A stretch of DNA of 11,893 nucleotides from Pseudescherichia sp039594205 (lineage in GTDB: Bacteria; Pseudomonadota; Gammaproteobacteria; Enterobacterales; Enterobacteriaceae), in contig JBCNNW010000112.1 in the NCBI GenBank assembly GCA_039594205.1, positions 1 to 11,893 on the forward strand. The letters run 5' to 3'. Under the pieces are notes generated by a model that made no database searches, was not told the DNA's origin, and worked only from the letters and a program-made list of their open reading frames with translations. This document shows, piece by piece, positions 6,248-11,893 of this stretch. How positions within the stretch are numbered: the stretch's first letter is position 1; each line of letters begins with the position of its first letter. The position numbers and the translations under genes are program-made.

Positions 6248-7758
6248 ATCGTTGACTCCTGGGTCTCGCGATTTAGCTTGCCGACGGCGGCGGCCATCAG
6301 CACTTCCTGGGTTGCCTGTTCACGGGTGAATTCACCACCCAACTCTCCTTCATGCATCACCATGATGCGATCGCTCATGCCAAGCACCTCTGGCATTTCT
6401 GACGACACCAGAATGATGCTCAGCCCGTCAGCTTTAAACTGGTTGATGAGCTGATAGATCTCTTTTTTGGCACCGACGTCCACGCCGCGTGTAGGTTCGT
6501 CGAGAATGAGCACCTTCGGGCGCGTCATCAGCCCGCGGGCGATAGCAATTTTTTGCTGGTTGCCGCCGGAGAGCAGGCCGATAGGCTGCTCCATAGAGGG
6601 CGTTTTGACGTTAAACAGGCGGATAAAGTCGCTCACCGCCTGCTGCTCATCGCTATGCTTCAGGCTGCCGCTGCTGCGGCTGAAGTAGCGCAGCGCGGTC
6701 AGGGACATGTTCTCTTTCACCGACATGCCGAGCACTAAGCCATCGCGCTTACGATCCTCAGAGATGTAGACGATACCGTTAGCCAGGCCATCCTGCGGCG
6801 AACGGGTCACGACCTCGCGGCCATCAAGGGTAACGGCACCACGGGTACGTGGCAGTGCGCCGTACAGCACCTTCATCAGTTCGGTACGTCCGGCGCCCAT
6901 CAGTCCGGCAACGCCAAGGATTTCGCCCTGCCGCAGGATAAAGGAGACATCGTTCACTCCCGGTCCGCACAGGCTGTCGACCTGCAGACGTACTTCGCCC
7001 GGCGCTTTATCGAGATGCGGGTACTGATCTTCCAGCTTGCGCCCCACCATCATCTCAATCAGCGTATCTTCAGAGAGCGAGCTGACCTCACGCTCGGCGA
7101 TAAACTGCCCGTCACGGAAAACAGTTACGTCATCGCAAATCTCGAAGATCTCTTTCATGCGGTGGGAGATATAGACAATGCCGCGGCCCTGGGATTTCAA
7201 CTCGCGGATCACGCGGAACAGCGAGTCGGTTTCGGTATCAGTGAGAGCATCGGTGGGTTCATCCATCACGATGACCTTTGACTCAAAGCTGAGTACTTTA
7301 GCGATCTCAACCATCTGCTGGTCGCCAATGGAGAGATCGCCTACCAGCCTGTCGCTCCTGAAGCGCAGGTTGAGTTTCGCCAGCAGAATGTCCGCTTCGG
7401 CATACATCTTTTTCCAGTCGATTTTGCCAAAGCGATTAACAAATTCACGGCCTAAAAAGATGTTTTCGGCGATGGTCAGCTGCGGGATCAGGTTCAGCTC
7501 CTGGTGGATAATCCCGATCCCCGCCTCCTGCGACGACTTAGGTCCGTTAAAGGTGGTCTCCTGGCCCAGCCACAGCAGCGAACCGGCGTCACGAGTGTAG
7601 ATCCCGGTTAACACTTTCATCATGGTGGATTTGCCCGCGCCGTTCTCACCCACCAGCGCCATCACGCGGCCAGGGTAGACGTTGAGCGCTGCGCCGGAGA
7701 GGGCTTTTACGCCGGGGAACGCTTTGTCGATCCCCTTTAGCTGAAGTAGTGCGTCCAT
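6244..7758 (-). CDS. rbsA: Ribose ABC transporter ATP-binding protein RbsA
   Basis: A 504-residue cytoplasmic ATPase with two fused nucleotide-binding domains that powers ribose import through RbsC. Domain 1: Walker A GENGAGKST (37-45), Q-loop Q86, signature LSIGDQQ (142-148), Walker B VIVMDEP (162-168), switch H199. Domain 2: Walker A is degenerate, GLMGAGRTE (285-293) with R291 for lysine, signature LSGGNQQ (396-402), Walker B VLILDEP (416-422), and S453 where the switch histidine would be. This asymmetry is normal for the RbsA/MglA family. The open frame extends upstream to 8022, but homology and a GAGG site 5 bases away fix the start at 7758, seven bases after rbsD. The C-terminus carries three residues (STI) beyond the E. 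coli end at 501. Confidence 0.97.
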   Translation of the reverse strand: MDALLQLKGIDKAFPGVKALSGAALNVYPGRVMALVGENGAGKSTMMKVLTGIYTRDAGSLLWLGQETTFNGPKSSQEAGIGIIHQELNLIPQLTIAENIFLGREFVNRFGKIDWKKMYAEADILLAKLNLRFRSDRLVGDLSIGDQQMVEIAKVLSFESKVIVMDEPTDALTDTETDSLFRVIRELKSQGRGIVYISHRMKEIFEICDDVTVFRDGQFIAEREVSSLSEDTLIEMMVGRKLEDQYPHLDKAPGEVRLQVDSLCGPGVNDVSFILRQGEILGVAGLMGAGRTELMKVLYGALPRTRGAVTLDGREVVTRSPQDGLANGIVYISEDRKRDGLVLGMSVKENMSLTALRYFSRSSGSLKHSDEQQAVSDFIRLFNVKTPSMEQPIGLLSGGNQQKIAIARGLMTRPKVLILDEPTRGVDVGAKKEIYQLINQFKADGLSIILVSSEMPEVLGMSDRIMVMHEGELGGEFTREQATQEVLMAAAVGKLNRETQESTI

Positions 7759-7765
7759 GATGGCC

Positions 7766-8185
7766 TCAGAAGGTGACGCCAGCACAGAGAATGATATTCG
7801 CATACGGGGAGCACTCCCCGCTGCGAATAACCGCCTGGCTTGTTGCGGTATGTTGCTTAAATGCTTCGTGCGTGGTGTAGCGCACTTCAATGGTATTTCC
7901 CTGGTGCTGCTGCAGCTGCTCAATATGGTTGAGCAACGCTTCGTGGAGCTGCGGATTATGTTGTTTGATTTCCGTTGCGAGAATGGCTGCCTCAACCTGC
8001 ATCTCGGTGGTAACCACCTCAAGCACCTGCATAAATGAAGGTACCCCCTGGGTTAATGCCATATCGATGCGTTGTGTGCTGTGGGGTACCGGTAATCCGG
8101 CATCACACACCACGAGCGTATCGGTATGCCCAAGACGGGAGATGACCGACGAGATTTCAGCGTTAAGTACAGATCCTTTCTTCAT
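7766..8185 (-). CDS. rbsD: D-ribose pyranase RbsD
   Basis: A 139-residue cytoplasmic enzyme, the same length as in E. coli. It speeds interconversion of beta-D-ribopyranose and ribofuranose, so the imported sugar becomes a substrate for ribokinase. Active-site residues known from the family are in place: H20 (in LGHTD), D28 (in CDAG), H106, and Y128 and N130 in the conserved tail SPYANIILCAGVTF. GGAG (8196-8193) lies 7 bases before the ATG. It is the first gene of the rbs operon: the predicted transcript starts about 30 bases upstream, inside the RbsR operator. Confidence 0.97.
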   Translation of the reverse strand: MKKGSVLNAEISSVISRLGHTDTLVVCDAGLPVPHSTQRIDMALTQGVPSFMQVLEVVTTEMQVEAAILATEIKQHNPQLHEALLNHIEQLQQHQGNTIEVRYTTHEAFKQHTATSQAVIRSGECSPYANIILCAGVTF

Positions 8186-8199
8186 TTTTTTGCTCCACT

Positions 8200-8215
8200 A
8201 GCGAAACGTTTCGCT
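8200..8215. promoter_or_regulatory. RbsR operator O1, at the rbs transcription start
   Basis: AGCGAAACGTTTCGCT is a perfect 16-bp palindrome with the central CG typical of LacI/PurR-family operators, and it matches the known E. coli RbsR operator core. It covers about +1 to +16 of the predicted rbs transcript, so bound RbsR would block initiation. The repressor is encoded at the end of the same operon. Confidence 0.9.
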
Positions 8216-8250
8216 GATGCCAGTGTATGCCGGATAGCGTTCATTTAACC
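8215..8250 (-). promoter_or_regulatory. rbs operon promoter (predicted)
   Basis: On the minus strand TACACT (8227-8222) is a fair -10, placing the start near 8215. The -35 region (about 8250-8243, GGTTAAAT) is poor, as expected for a promoter that depends on an activator. A CRP-like site centred at 8276.5 falls at -61.5, a canonical activating position. The start is predicted from spacing only. Confidence 0.6.
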
Positions 8251-8268
8251 ATCACCACGTTAAAGATC

Positions 8269-8284
8269 TGTGATCGGCATCGAA
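8269..8284. promoter_or_regulatory. CRP-cAMP site of the rbs promoter (predicted)
   Basis: TGTGA (8269-8273), six bases, then TCGAA (8280-8284) gives one perfect and one weak half of the CRP consensus TGTGA-N6-TCACA. Its centre lies at -61.5 from the predicted start, the class I position, and catabolite activation of rbs is established in E. coli. The weak half-site lies within the second RbsR palindrome. Confidence 0.55.
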
Positions 8285-8294
8285 ACGTTTCGCT
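8279..8294. promoter_or_regulatory. Second RbsR operator O2, overlapping the CRP site
   Basis: ATCGAAACGTTTCGCT differs at one base from the operator at 8200-8215 and keeps a perfect 12-bp palindromic core (8281-8292). Its centre is 79 bp upstream of the first operator (about -71.5). It overlaps the last six bases of the CRP-like site. A LacI-family dimer bound here could exclude CRP or cooperate with RbsR at the start site. PurR, whose sites look similar, is an alternative ligand. Confidence 0.75.
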
Positions 8295-8321
8295 AACGGA
8301 AATTGAGATGAAGAGAAGCAG

Positions 8322-8347
8322 GCCGGGTAAGCGAAGCGCCACCCGGC
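8322..8347 (-). repeat. REP-type palindrome downstream of kup
   Basis: Inverted arms GCCGGGT (8322-8328) and ACCCGGC (8341-8347) flank a loop with a further short GCG/CGC stem. The minus-strand form GCCGGGTGGCGCTTCGCTTA followed by the second arm is a familiar enterobacterial repetitive extragenic palindrome variant. It lies 12 bases after the kup stop, where such elements commonly protect the 3' end of mRNA or bind DNA gyrase/IHF. No U-run follows, so it is not a typical intrinsic terminator. Confidence 0.75.
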
Positions 8348-8358
8348 ATAGGGCAGGT

Positions 8359-10227
8359 TTAGATTTCTACTTGCGTGCCCAGCTCAATCACCCGGTTGGG
8401 CGGGATCTCGAACTGGTCCGGGGCGCGCAGGGCATTACGTTGCAGTATCAGGAAAAGTTTGCCGCGCAGGCGCAGATACAACGGTCGTTTGCCAAGGATC
8501 AGCGACTCGTGGGACATAAAGAACGAGGTCTCCATCATACGACAGCTCAGCCCCTCCAGCCCGCAGCGATGGAAGACCTCCTCCACGTTCGGCGTCTCGC
8601 GCCAGCCATAGCTGGCCACTACGCGCCAGAAGGTCGGCGAAAGCTGCTCGATCTGTACCCGACGGACGTTGTGCACGTAGGGCGCATCCTCCGTACGCAG
8701 GGTGAGCAGGATCACCCGCTCGTGCAGGACCTTGTTGTGCTTAAGGTTATGCAGCATCGCAAACGGAATCACGTTCAGCGCCCGTGACATATAGACTGCG
8801 GTCCCTGGCACCCGTACCGGCGGGGATTTCTCCAGCGAGGCAATCATCGCCTCCAGCGAGTTGCCGTGCTCATGCATGCGTCGCAGCAGGCGGAAGCGCT
8901 CGCTCTTCCATGTGGTCATGATCATGAACATCACAATGCCGAGGCTCAGCGGCAGCCAGCCGCCGGAGAGCAGCTTGTCGAGGTTTGCCGAGAAGAGTGG
9001 AATATCAATGCAAAGGAACGCCACCAGAATCAGCGCCACGAGGAACTTGTTCCAGTGCCAGTTTTTGCGCGCTACGGTGGCCGACAGGATGGAGGTCAGC
9101 ACCATGGTGCCGGTGACCGCGATACCGTACGCCGCCGCCAGGTTGCTCGAACGCTCAAAGCTGACAATCACAATCACTACGGCAAAGTAGAGCAGCCAGT
9201 TCACAAAGGGGATATAGATCTGGCCTGACTCCATCTCCGAGGTGTGAATGATGCGCATCGGCGACAGATAGCCCAGACGCACCGCCTGCCGGGTAAGCGA
9301 GAAGACGCCAGAGATCACCGCCTGGGAGGCGATAACCGTTGCCAGGGTGGCGAGAAGCAGCATGGGGATCAGCGCCCAATCCGGAGCCAGCAGGAAGAAC
9401 GGGTTCTTGATCGCCTCCGGGTTTTTCAACAGCAGTGCACCCTGGCCGAAATAGTTCAGCGCCAGCGAAGGCAGCACCAGACTAAACCACGCCAGACGGA
9501 TAGGCAGCTTGCCGAAGTGCCCCATGTCGGCATACAGCGCCTCGACGCCGGTGATCGACAGCACCACCGCCCCCAGCGCCACAAACGACACGGTTTTATA
9601 TTCGAGGAAGAAGTGCACCGCCCACATCGGGTTCAGCGCCTGCAACACCTCAGGGTTAGCGATGATACCGCGCAGGCCCAGCACCGCCAGGATGATAAAC
9701 CATGCCAGCATAATTGGCGCAAATAGCTTACCTACCAGCCCGGTACCGTGCTTCTGGATCATAAACAGCAGCGTCAGCACTACGATTGCCAGCGGTACCA
9801 CCCAGCTATCCAGCGAGGGGGCAATGATCTCCAGCCCCTCGATCGCCGACATCACCGAAATGGCAGGCGTGATCACCACCTCGCCATAGAAGAAGCTGCC
9901 GCCAATCAACCCCATGATCACCAGCACCGACGTCATTCGCGCCGAGGTATTGCGCCCCGCCAGCGACATCAGGGTTAAAATCCCCCCCTCACCGGCGTTA
10001 TCGGCCCGCATCACAAAGGTCAGATACTTAATAGAGACAACAAAAATCAGCAGCCAGAAGATGAGTGACAGAAAGCCAAACACCGCGTCGCGTTCAACGC
10101 CAAAACCAAACTGACCGGACAGACATTCACGAAGAGTATAAAGCGGGCTGGTTCCGATATCACCGTAGACAACCCCAATGGCTGCGAGGGTAACCGCAGA
10201 CAATGATTGCTTATTATCAGTGCTCAT
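8359..10227 (-). CDS. kup: Low-affinity potassium transporter Kup (TrkD)
   Basis: A 622-residue inner-membrane K+/H+ symporter of the KUP/HAK/KT family, the same length as E. coli Kup. The family signature GVVYGDIGTSPLYT (18-31) in helix 1 and NAGEGGILTL in the following loop are present. About 12 hydrophobic segments occupy residues 12-440, and the rest is a hydrophilic cytoplasmic tail. In E. coli Kup takes up K+ (and Cs+), especially at low pH and under hyperosmotic stress. The ATG at 10227 agrees with the E. coli N-terminus MSTDNKQS, but it has no good Shine-Dalgarno sequence (the bases before it read AAAAGATTAGTCT), so translation may be weak or structure-dependent. It is transcribed toward rbs and divergent from ravA. 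Confidence 0.97.
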   Translation of the reverse strand: MSTDNKQSLSAVTLAAIGVVYGDIGTSPLYTLRECLSGQFGFGVERDAVFGFLSLIFWLLIFVVSIKYLTFVMRADNAGEGGILTLMSLAGRNTSARMTSVLVIMGLIGGSFFYGEVVITPAISVMSAIEGLEIIAPSLDSWVVPLAIVVLTLLFMIQKHGTGLVGKLFAPIMLAWFIILAVLGLRGIIANPEVLQALNPMWAVHFFLEYKTVSFVALGAVVLSITGVEALYADMGHFGKLPIRLAWFSLVLPSLALNYFGQGALLLKNPEAIKNPFFLLAPDWALIPMLLLATLATVIASQAVISGVFSLTRQAVRLGYLSPMRIIHTSEMESGQIYIPFVNWLLYFAVVIVIVSFERSSNLAAAYGIAVTGTMVLTSILSATVARKNWHWNKFLVALILVAFLCIDIPLFSANLDKLLSGGWLPLSLGIVMFMIMTTWKSERFRLLRRMHEHGNSLEAMIASLEKSPPVRVPGTAVYMSRALNVIPFAMLHNLKHNKVLHERVILLTLRTEDAPYVHNVRRVQIEQLSPTFWRVVASYGWRETPNVEEVFHRCGLEGLSCRMMETSFFMSHESLILGKRPLYLRLRGKLFLILQRNALRAPDQFEIPPNRVIELGTQVEI

Positions 10228-10254
10228 AGACTAATCTTTTGTATGGATGACAAG

Positions 10255-10289
10255 TGTGCGCTGAGTCCCTTGGCCCACAAAAGCGCACA
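10255..10289 (-). repeat. Inverted repeat in the kup upstream region
   Basis: TGTGCGCT (10255-10262) and AGCGCACA (10282-10289) form a perfect 8-bp inverted repeat with 19 bases between. In a kup transcript it would be a GC-rich hairpin ending about 28 bases before the start codon. Alternatively it is a pair of protein half-sites near the promoter. No known regulator is recognised. Confidence 0.5.
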
Positions 10290-10294
10290 GTATG
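10289..10294 (-). promoter_or_regulatory. Possible -10 box for kup
   Basis: On the minus strand CATACT preceded by TG two bases upstream (ATGCATACT) matches four of six -10 positions, and it lies about 62 bases before the kup ATG. No convincing -35 is seen at 16-18 bp. If this is the promoter, its start would fall inside the inverted repeat 10255-10289. Confidence 0.3.
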
Positions 10295-10373
10295 CATGAT
10301 TCTTCAATAAATCGAAGCCCTAAATGCGACCCGGTTATTCTGGCGCAAAGAATACGATGGCATTATTCCGTCT

Positions 10374-10401
10374 ATTACAAGCCCTTGTTGAAACGTATAC
10401 T
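10374..10401 (+). promoter_or_regulatory. ravA: ravA promoter (predicted)
   Basis: ATTACA (10374-10379) and TATACT (10396-10401), with a 16-bp spacer, match four and five consensus positions respectively. The start would be near 10408, giving an untranslated leader of about 38 bases. E. coli ravA-viaA is reported to be expressed with RpoS in stationary phase; TATACT is compatible with sigma-70 or sigma-S. Confidence 0.6.
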
Positions 10402-10445
10402 CACTTTTGTCCACCGATACAGCGGCGAAAGGATGCAGAACAATT

Positions 10446-11893
10446 ATGGCTCACTCACATTTATTAGCAGAAAGAATTTCCCGTCTCAGCAGCGCGCTGG
10501 AAAAAGGCCTGTATGAGCGTAGCCACGCCATTCGCCTGTGCCTGCTGGCCGCGTTAAGCGGTGAGAGCGTATTTCTTCTTGGCCCGCCCGGTATTGCTAA
10601 AAGCCTTATTGCCCGCCGGCTAAAATACGCCTTTCAGCACGCTCGCGCCTTTGAATACCTGATGACCCGTTTTTCCACGCCGGAAGAGGTTTTTGGCCCG
10701 CTCTCTATTCAGGCGCTGAAAGATGAAGGGCGCTATGAGCGCCTGACCGCAGGCTATCTTCCGGAAGCAGAAATTGTCTTTCTGGACGAAATCTGGAAAG
10801 CCGGCCCCGCTATCCTGAACACCCTGCTGACCGCCATTAACGAACGCCGGTTCCGCAACGGAGCGAGCGAAGAGAAGATCCCGATGCGCCTGCTGGTGGC
10901 AGCCTCTAACGAGCTACCGGAAGCCGACAGCAGCCTGGAGGCGCTCTACGATCGTATGCTGATCCGCCTCTGGCTGGATAAGGTACAGGATAAGGGAAAC
11001 TTCCGTTCAATGCTGGTCAGCCAGCAGGATGAGAACGACAACCCGGTTCCGGCCTCGCTGCAGGTGACGGACGAGGAGTATCAGCAGTGGCAGCAGGAGA
11101 TAGGCCACATCACTCTCCCCGACGCGGTCTTCGAGCTGATCTATATGCTGCGCCAGCAGCTGGATAACCTGCCCAGCGCCCCCTACGTCTCCGATCGCCG
11201 CTGGAAAAAAGCCATCCGCCTGCTGCAGGCCAGCGCCTTTTTCTGCGGGCGCGATGCGGTATCACCTATCGATCTGATCCTGCTAAAAGATTGTCTGTGG
11301 CATGACGCCCAGAGCCGGGAGCTGCTCGCTCAGCAGGTCGATATATTGATGACCGGGCACGCCTGGCAGCAGCAGGCCATGCTGGTCCAGCTGGGCGCCA
11401 TTGCCCAGCGGCGTATCCAGCTTCAGCAGCAGCAGAGCGATAAAACCGCCCTTAAAGTGCAGCGCCAGAGCGGCATGTTTAGTCGCCGTCCGCACTATGA
11501 GCTGCCCCCCGATATCAGCGACGATACGCTGACCCTGTTGCTGCAGCAGCCGCTCAAGCTGCACGATATGCAGGTCGTACACATTACTCTCGAACGCGCC
11601 CCGCTGGAGCAGTGGTTAATGAAAGGCGGAGAGATCCGCGGCAAGCTCAACGGGATTGGCTTTGCCCAGGTGCTTAATCTGGAGGTGGACGCCACCCTGC
11701 ACCTGATCGTGCGCGATGTTAGCCTGCAGGCCTCCCGTCTGGCGCTGCCCGGCACCTCTCAGGAGAATGTGCCGGAGGAGATTACCCAGCAGCTTGAAGC
11801 ACTGGACAATACCTGGCACCAGCAGCACACTCGCTTCAGCGAACAGCAGAAGTGCCTGTTTATTCATAGCGACTGGTTAGGGCGCATTGAAGC
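10446..11893 (+). CDS. ravA: Regulatory ATPase RavA (MoxR AAA+), 3' end cut off
   Basis: The frame is open from ATG 10446 to the window edge: 482 complete codons of an expected ~498, so about 16 residues are missing. The AAA+ core shows Walker A GPPGIAKS (46-53), Walker B VFLDEI (111-116), sensor 1 N155 in AASNE, arginine-finger candidates R170/R174, and sensor 2 R251 in SDRRWKKA. The later part (about 330-430, including KGGEIRGKLNGIGF at 393-406) corresponds to the LARA domain, which binds the inducible lysine decarboxylase LdcI/CadA in E. coli. RavA hexamers work with the VWA protein ViaA, usually encoded just downstream and so off the window; links to acid stress, respiratory complexes and aminoglycoside sensitivity are reported. 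AAAGGAT (10428-10434) precedes the ATG by 11 bases. No frameshift is seen. Confidence 0.96.
   Translation, partial: MAHSHLLAERISRLSSALEKGLYERSHAIRLCLLAALSGESVFLLGPPGIAKSLIARRLKYAFQHARAFEYLMTRFSTPEEVFGPLSIQALKDEGRYERLTAGYLPEAEIVFLDEIWKAGPAILNTLLTAINERRFRNGASEEKIPMRLLVAASNELPEADSSLEALYDRMLIRLWLDKVQDKGNFRSMLVSQQDENDNPVPASLQVTDEEYQQWQQEIGHITLPDAVFELIYMLRQQLDNLPSAPYVSDRRWKKAIRLLQASAFFCGRDAVSPIDLILLKDCLWHDAQSRELLAQQVDILMTGHAWQQQAMLVQLGAIAQRRIQLQQQQSDKTALKVQRQSGMFSRRPHYELPPDISDDTLTLLLQQPLKLHDMQVVHITLERAPLEQWLMKGGEIRGKLNGIGFAQVLNLEVDATLHLIVRDVSLQASRLALPGTSQENVPEEITQQLEALDNTWHQQHTRFSEQQKCLFIHSDWLGRIE

Noticed and set aside
5510..6454. Long plus-strand open frame (314 codons) opposite rbsC and the end of rbsA
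   Set aside because: Its product is rich in His, Gln, Arg and Asp without any domain, it lies fully antisense to two well-conserved genes, and it has no ribosome site. It is a codon-bias shadow.
7759..8022. Upstream extension of rbsA by 88 codons
   Set aside because: The added residues are encoded over rbsD in another frame and resemble no transporter. The start at 7758 has a ribosome site and matches the E. coli N-terminus.
10292..10516. 74-codon plus-strand open frame overlapping the ravA start
   Set aside because: It runs out of frame into ravA, uses the ravA promoter region as coding sequence and has no ribosome site or similarity I recognise.

Overview
The window is a chromosomal segment of a gamma-proteobacterium of the family Enterobacteriaceae. 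I recognise every gene as a close counterpart of the Escherichia coli K-12 block around 84-85 min: rrn promoter - yieP - hsrA - rbsR/K/B/C/A/D - kup - ravA. Gene order and relative orientation match that block, read here in the opposite direction. Proteins look nearly colinear with the E. coli ones as I remember them, but HsrA is shorter at its C-terminus, RbsA slightly longer, and many synonymous and conservative differences are present. This fits a relative such as Enterobacter, Leclercia, Lelliottia, Klebsiella or Citrobacter; the genus cannot be fixed by eye. I see no mobile elements, CRISPR arrays or tRNA/rRNA genes inside the window.

Layout. Positions 1-162 hold the P1 promoter of a ribosomal RNA operon that leaves the window to the left (minus strand): the start of the leader, the -10, -35, UP element and a Fis site. 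The divergent yieP-hsrA operon (271-2384, plus strand) encodes a GntR/FCD regulator and a 14-helix-class MFS exporter. It meets the ribose operon tail to tail, with stop codons sharing bases. The ribose operon rbsDACBKR (8185 down to 2381, minus strand) is complete. It encodes ribose pyranase, the ABC importer (ATPase, permease, periplasmic binding protein), ribokinase and the LacI-type repressor. Its control region (about 8200-8294) has a weak promoter, an RbsR palindrome at the transcription start, a CRP-like site at about -61.5, and a second RbsR palindrome overlapping the CRP site. A REP-type palindrome separates it from kup (minus strand), a low-affinity potassium importer. Divergent from kup is ravA (plus strand), a MoxR-type AAA+ ATPase, cut by the right edge after 482 complete codons.

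How the genes work together. Ribose is captured by RbsB, imported by RbsC/RbsA, converted from pyranose to furanose by RbsD and phosphorylated by RbsK. RbsR closes the loop by repressing the operon until ribose is present. The other genes are independent housekeeping or stress functions. I did not find an undescribed multi-gene system. The observations most worth a second look are regulatory: the paired RbsR operators with one over the CRP site, the yieP control region embedded in rrn upstream activating DNA, a perfect inverted repeat in the kup leader, and the rbsB-rbsK stem-loop.
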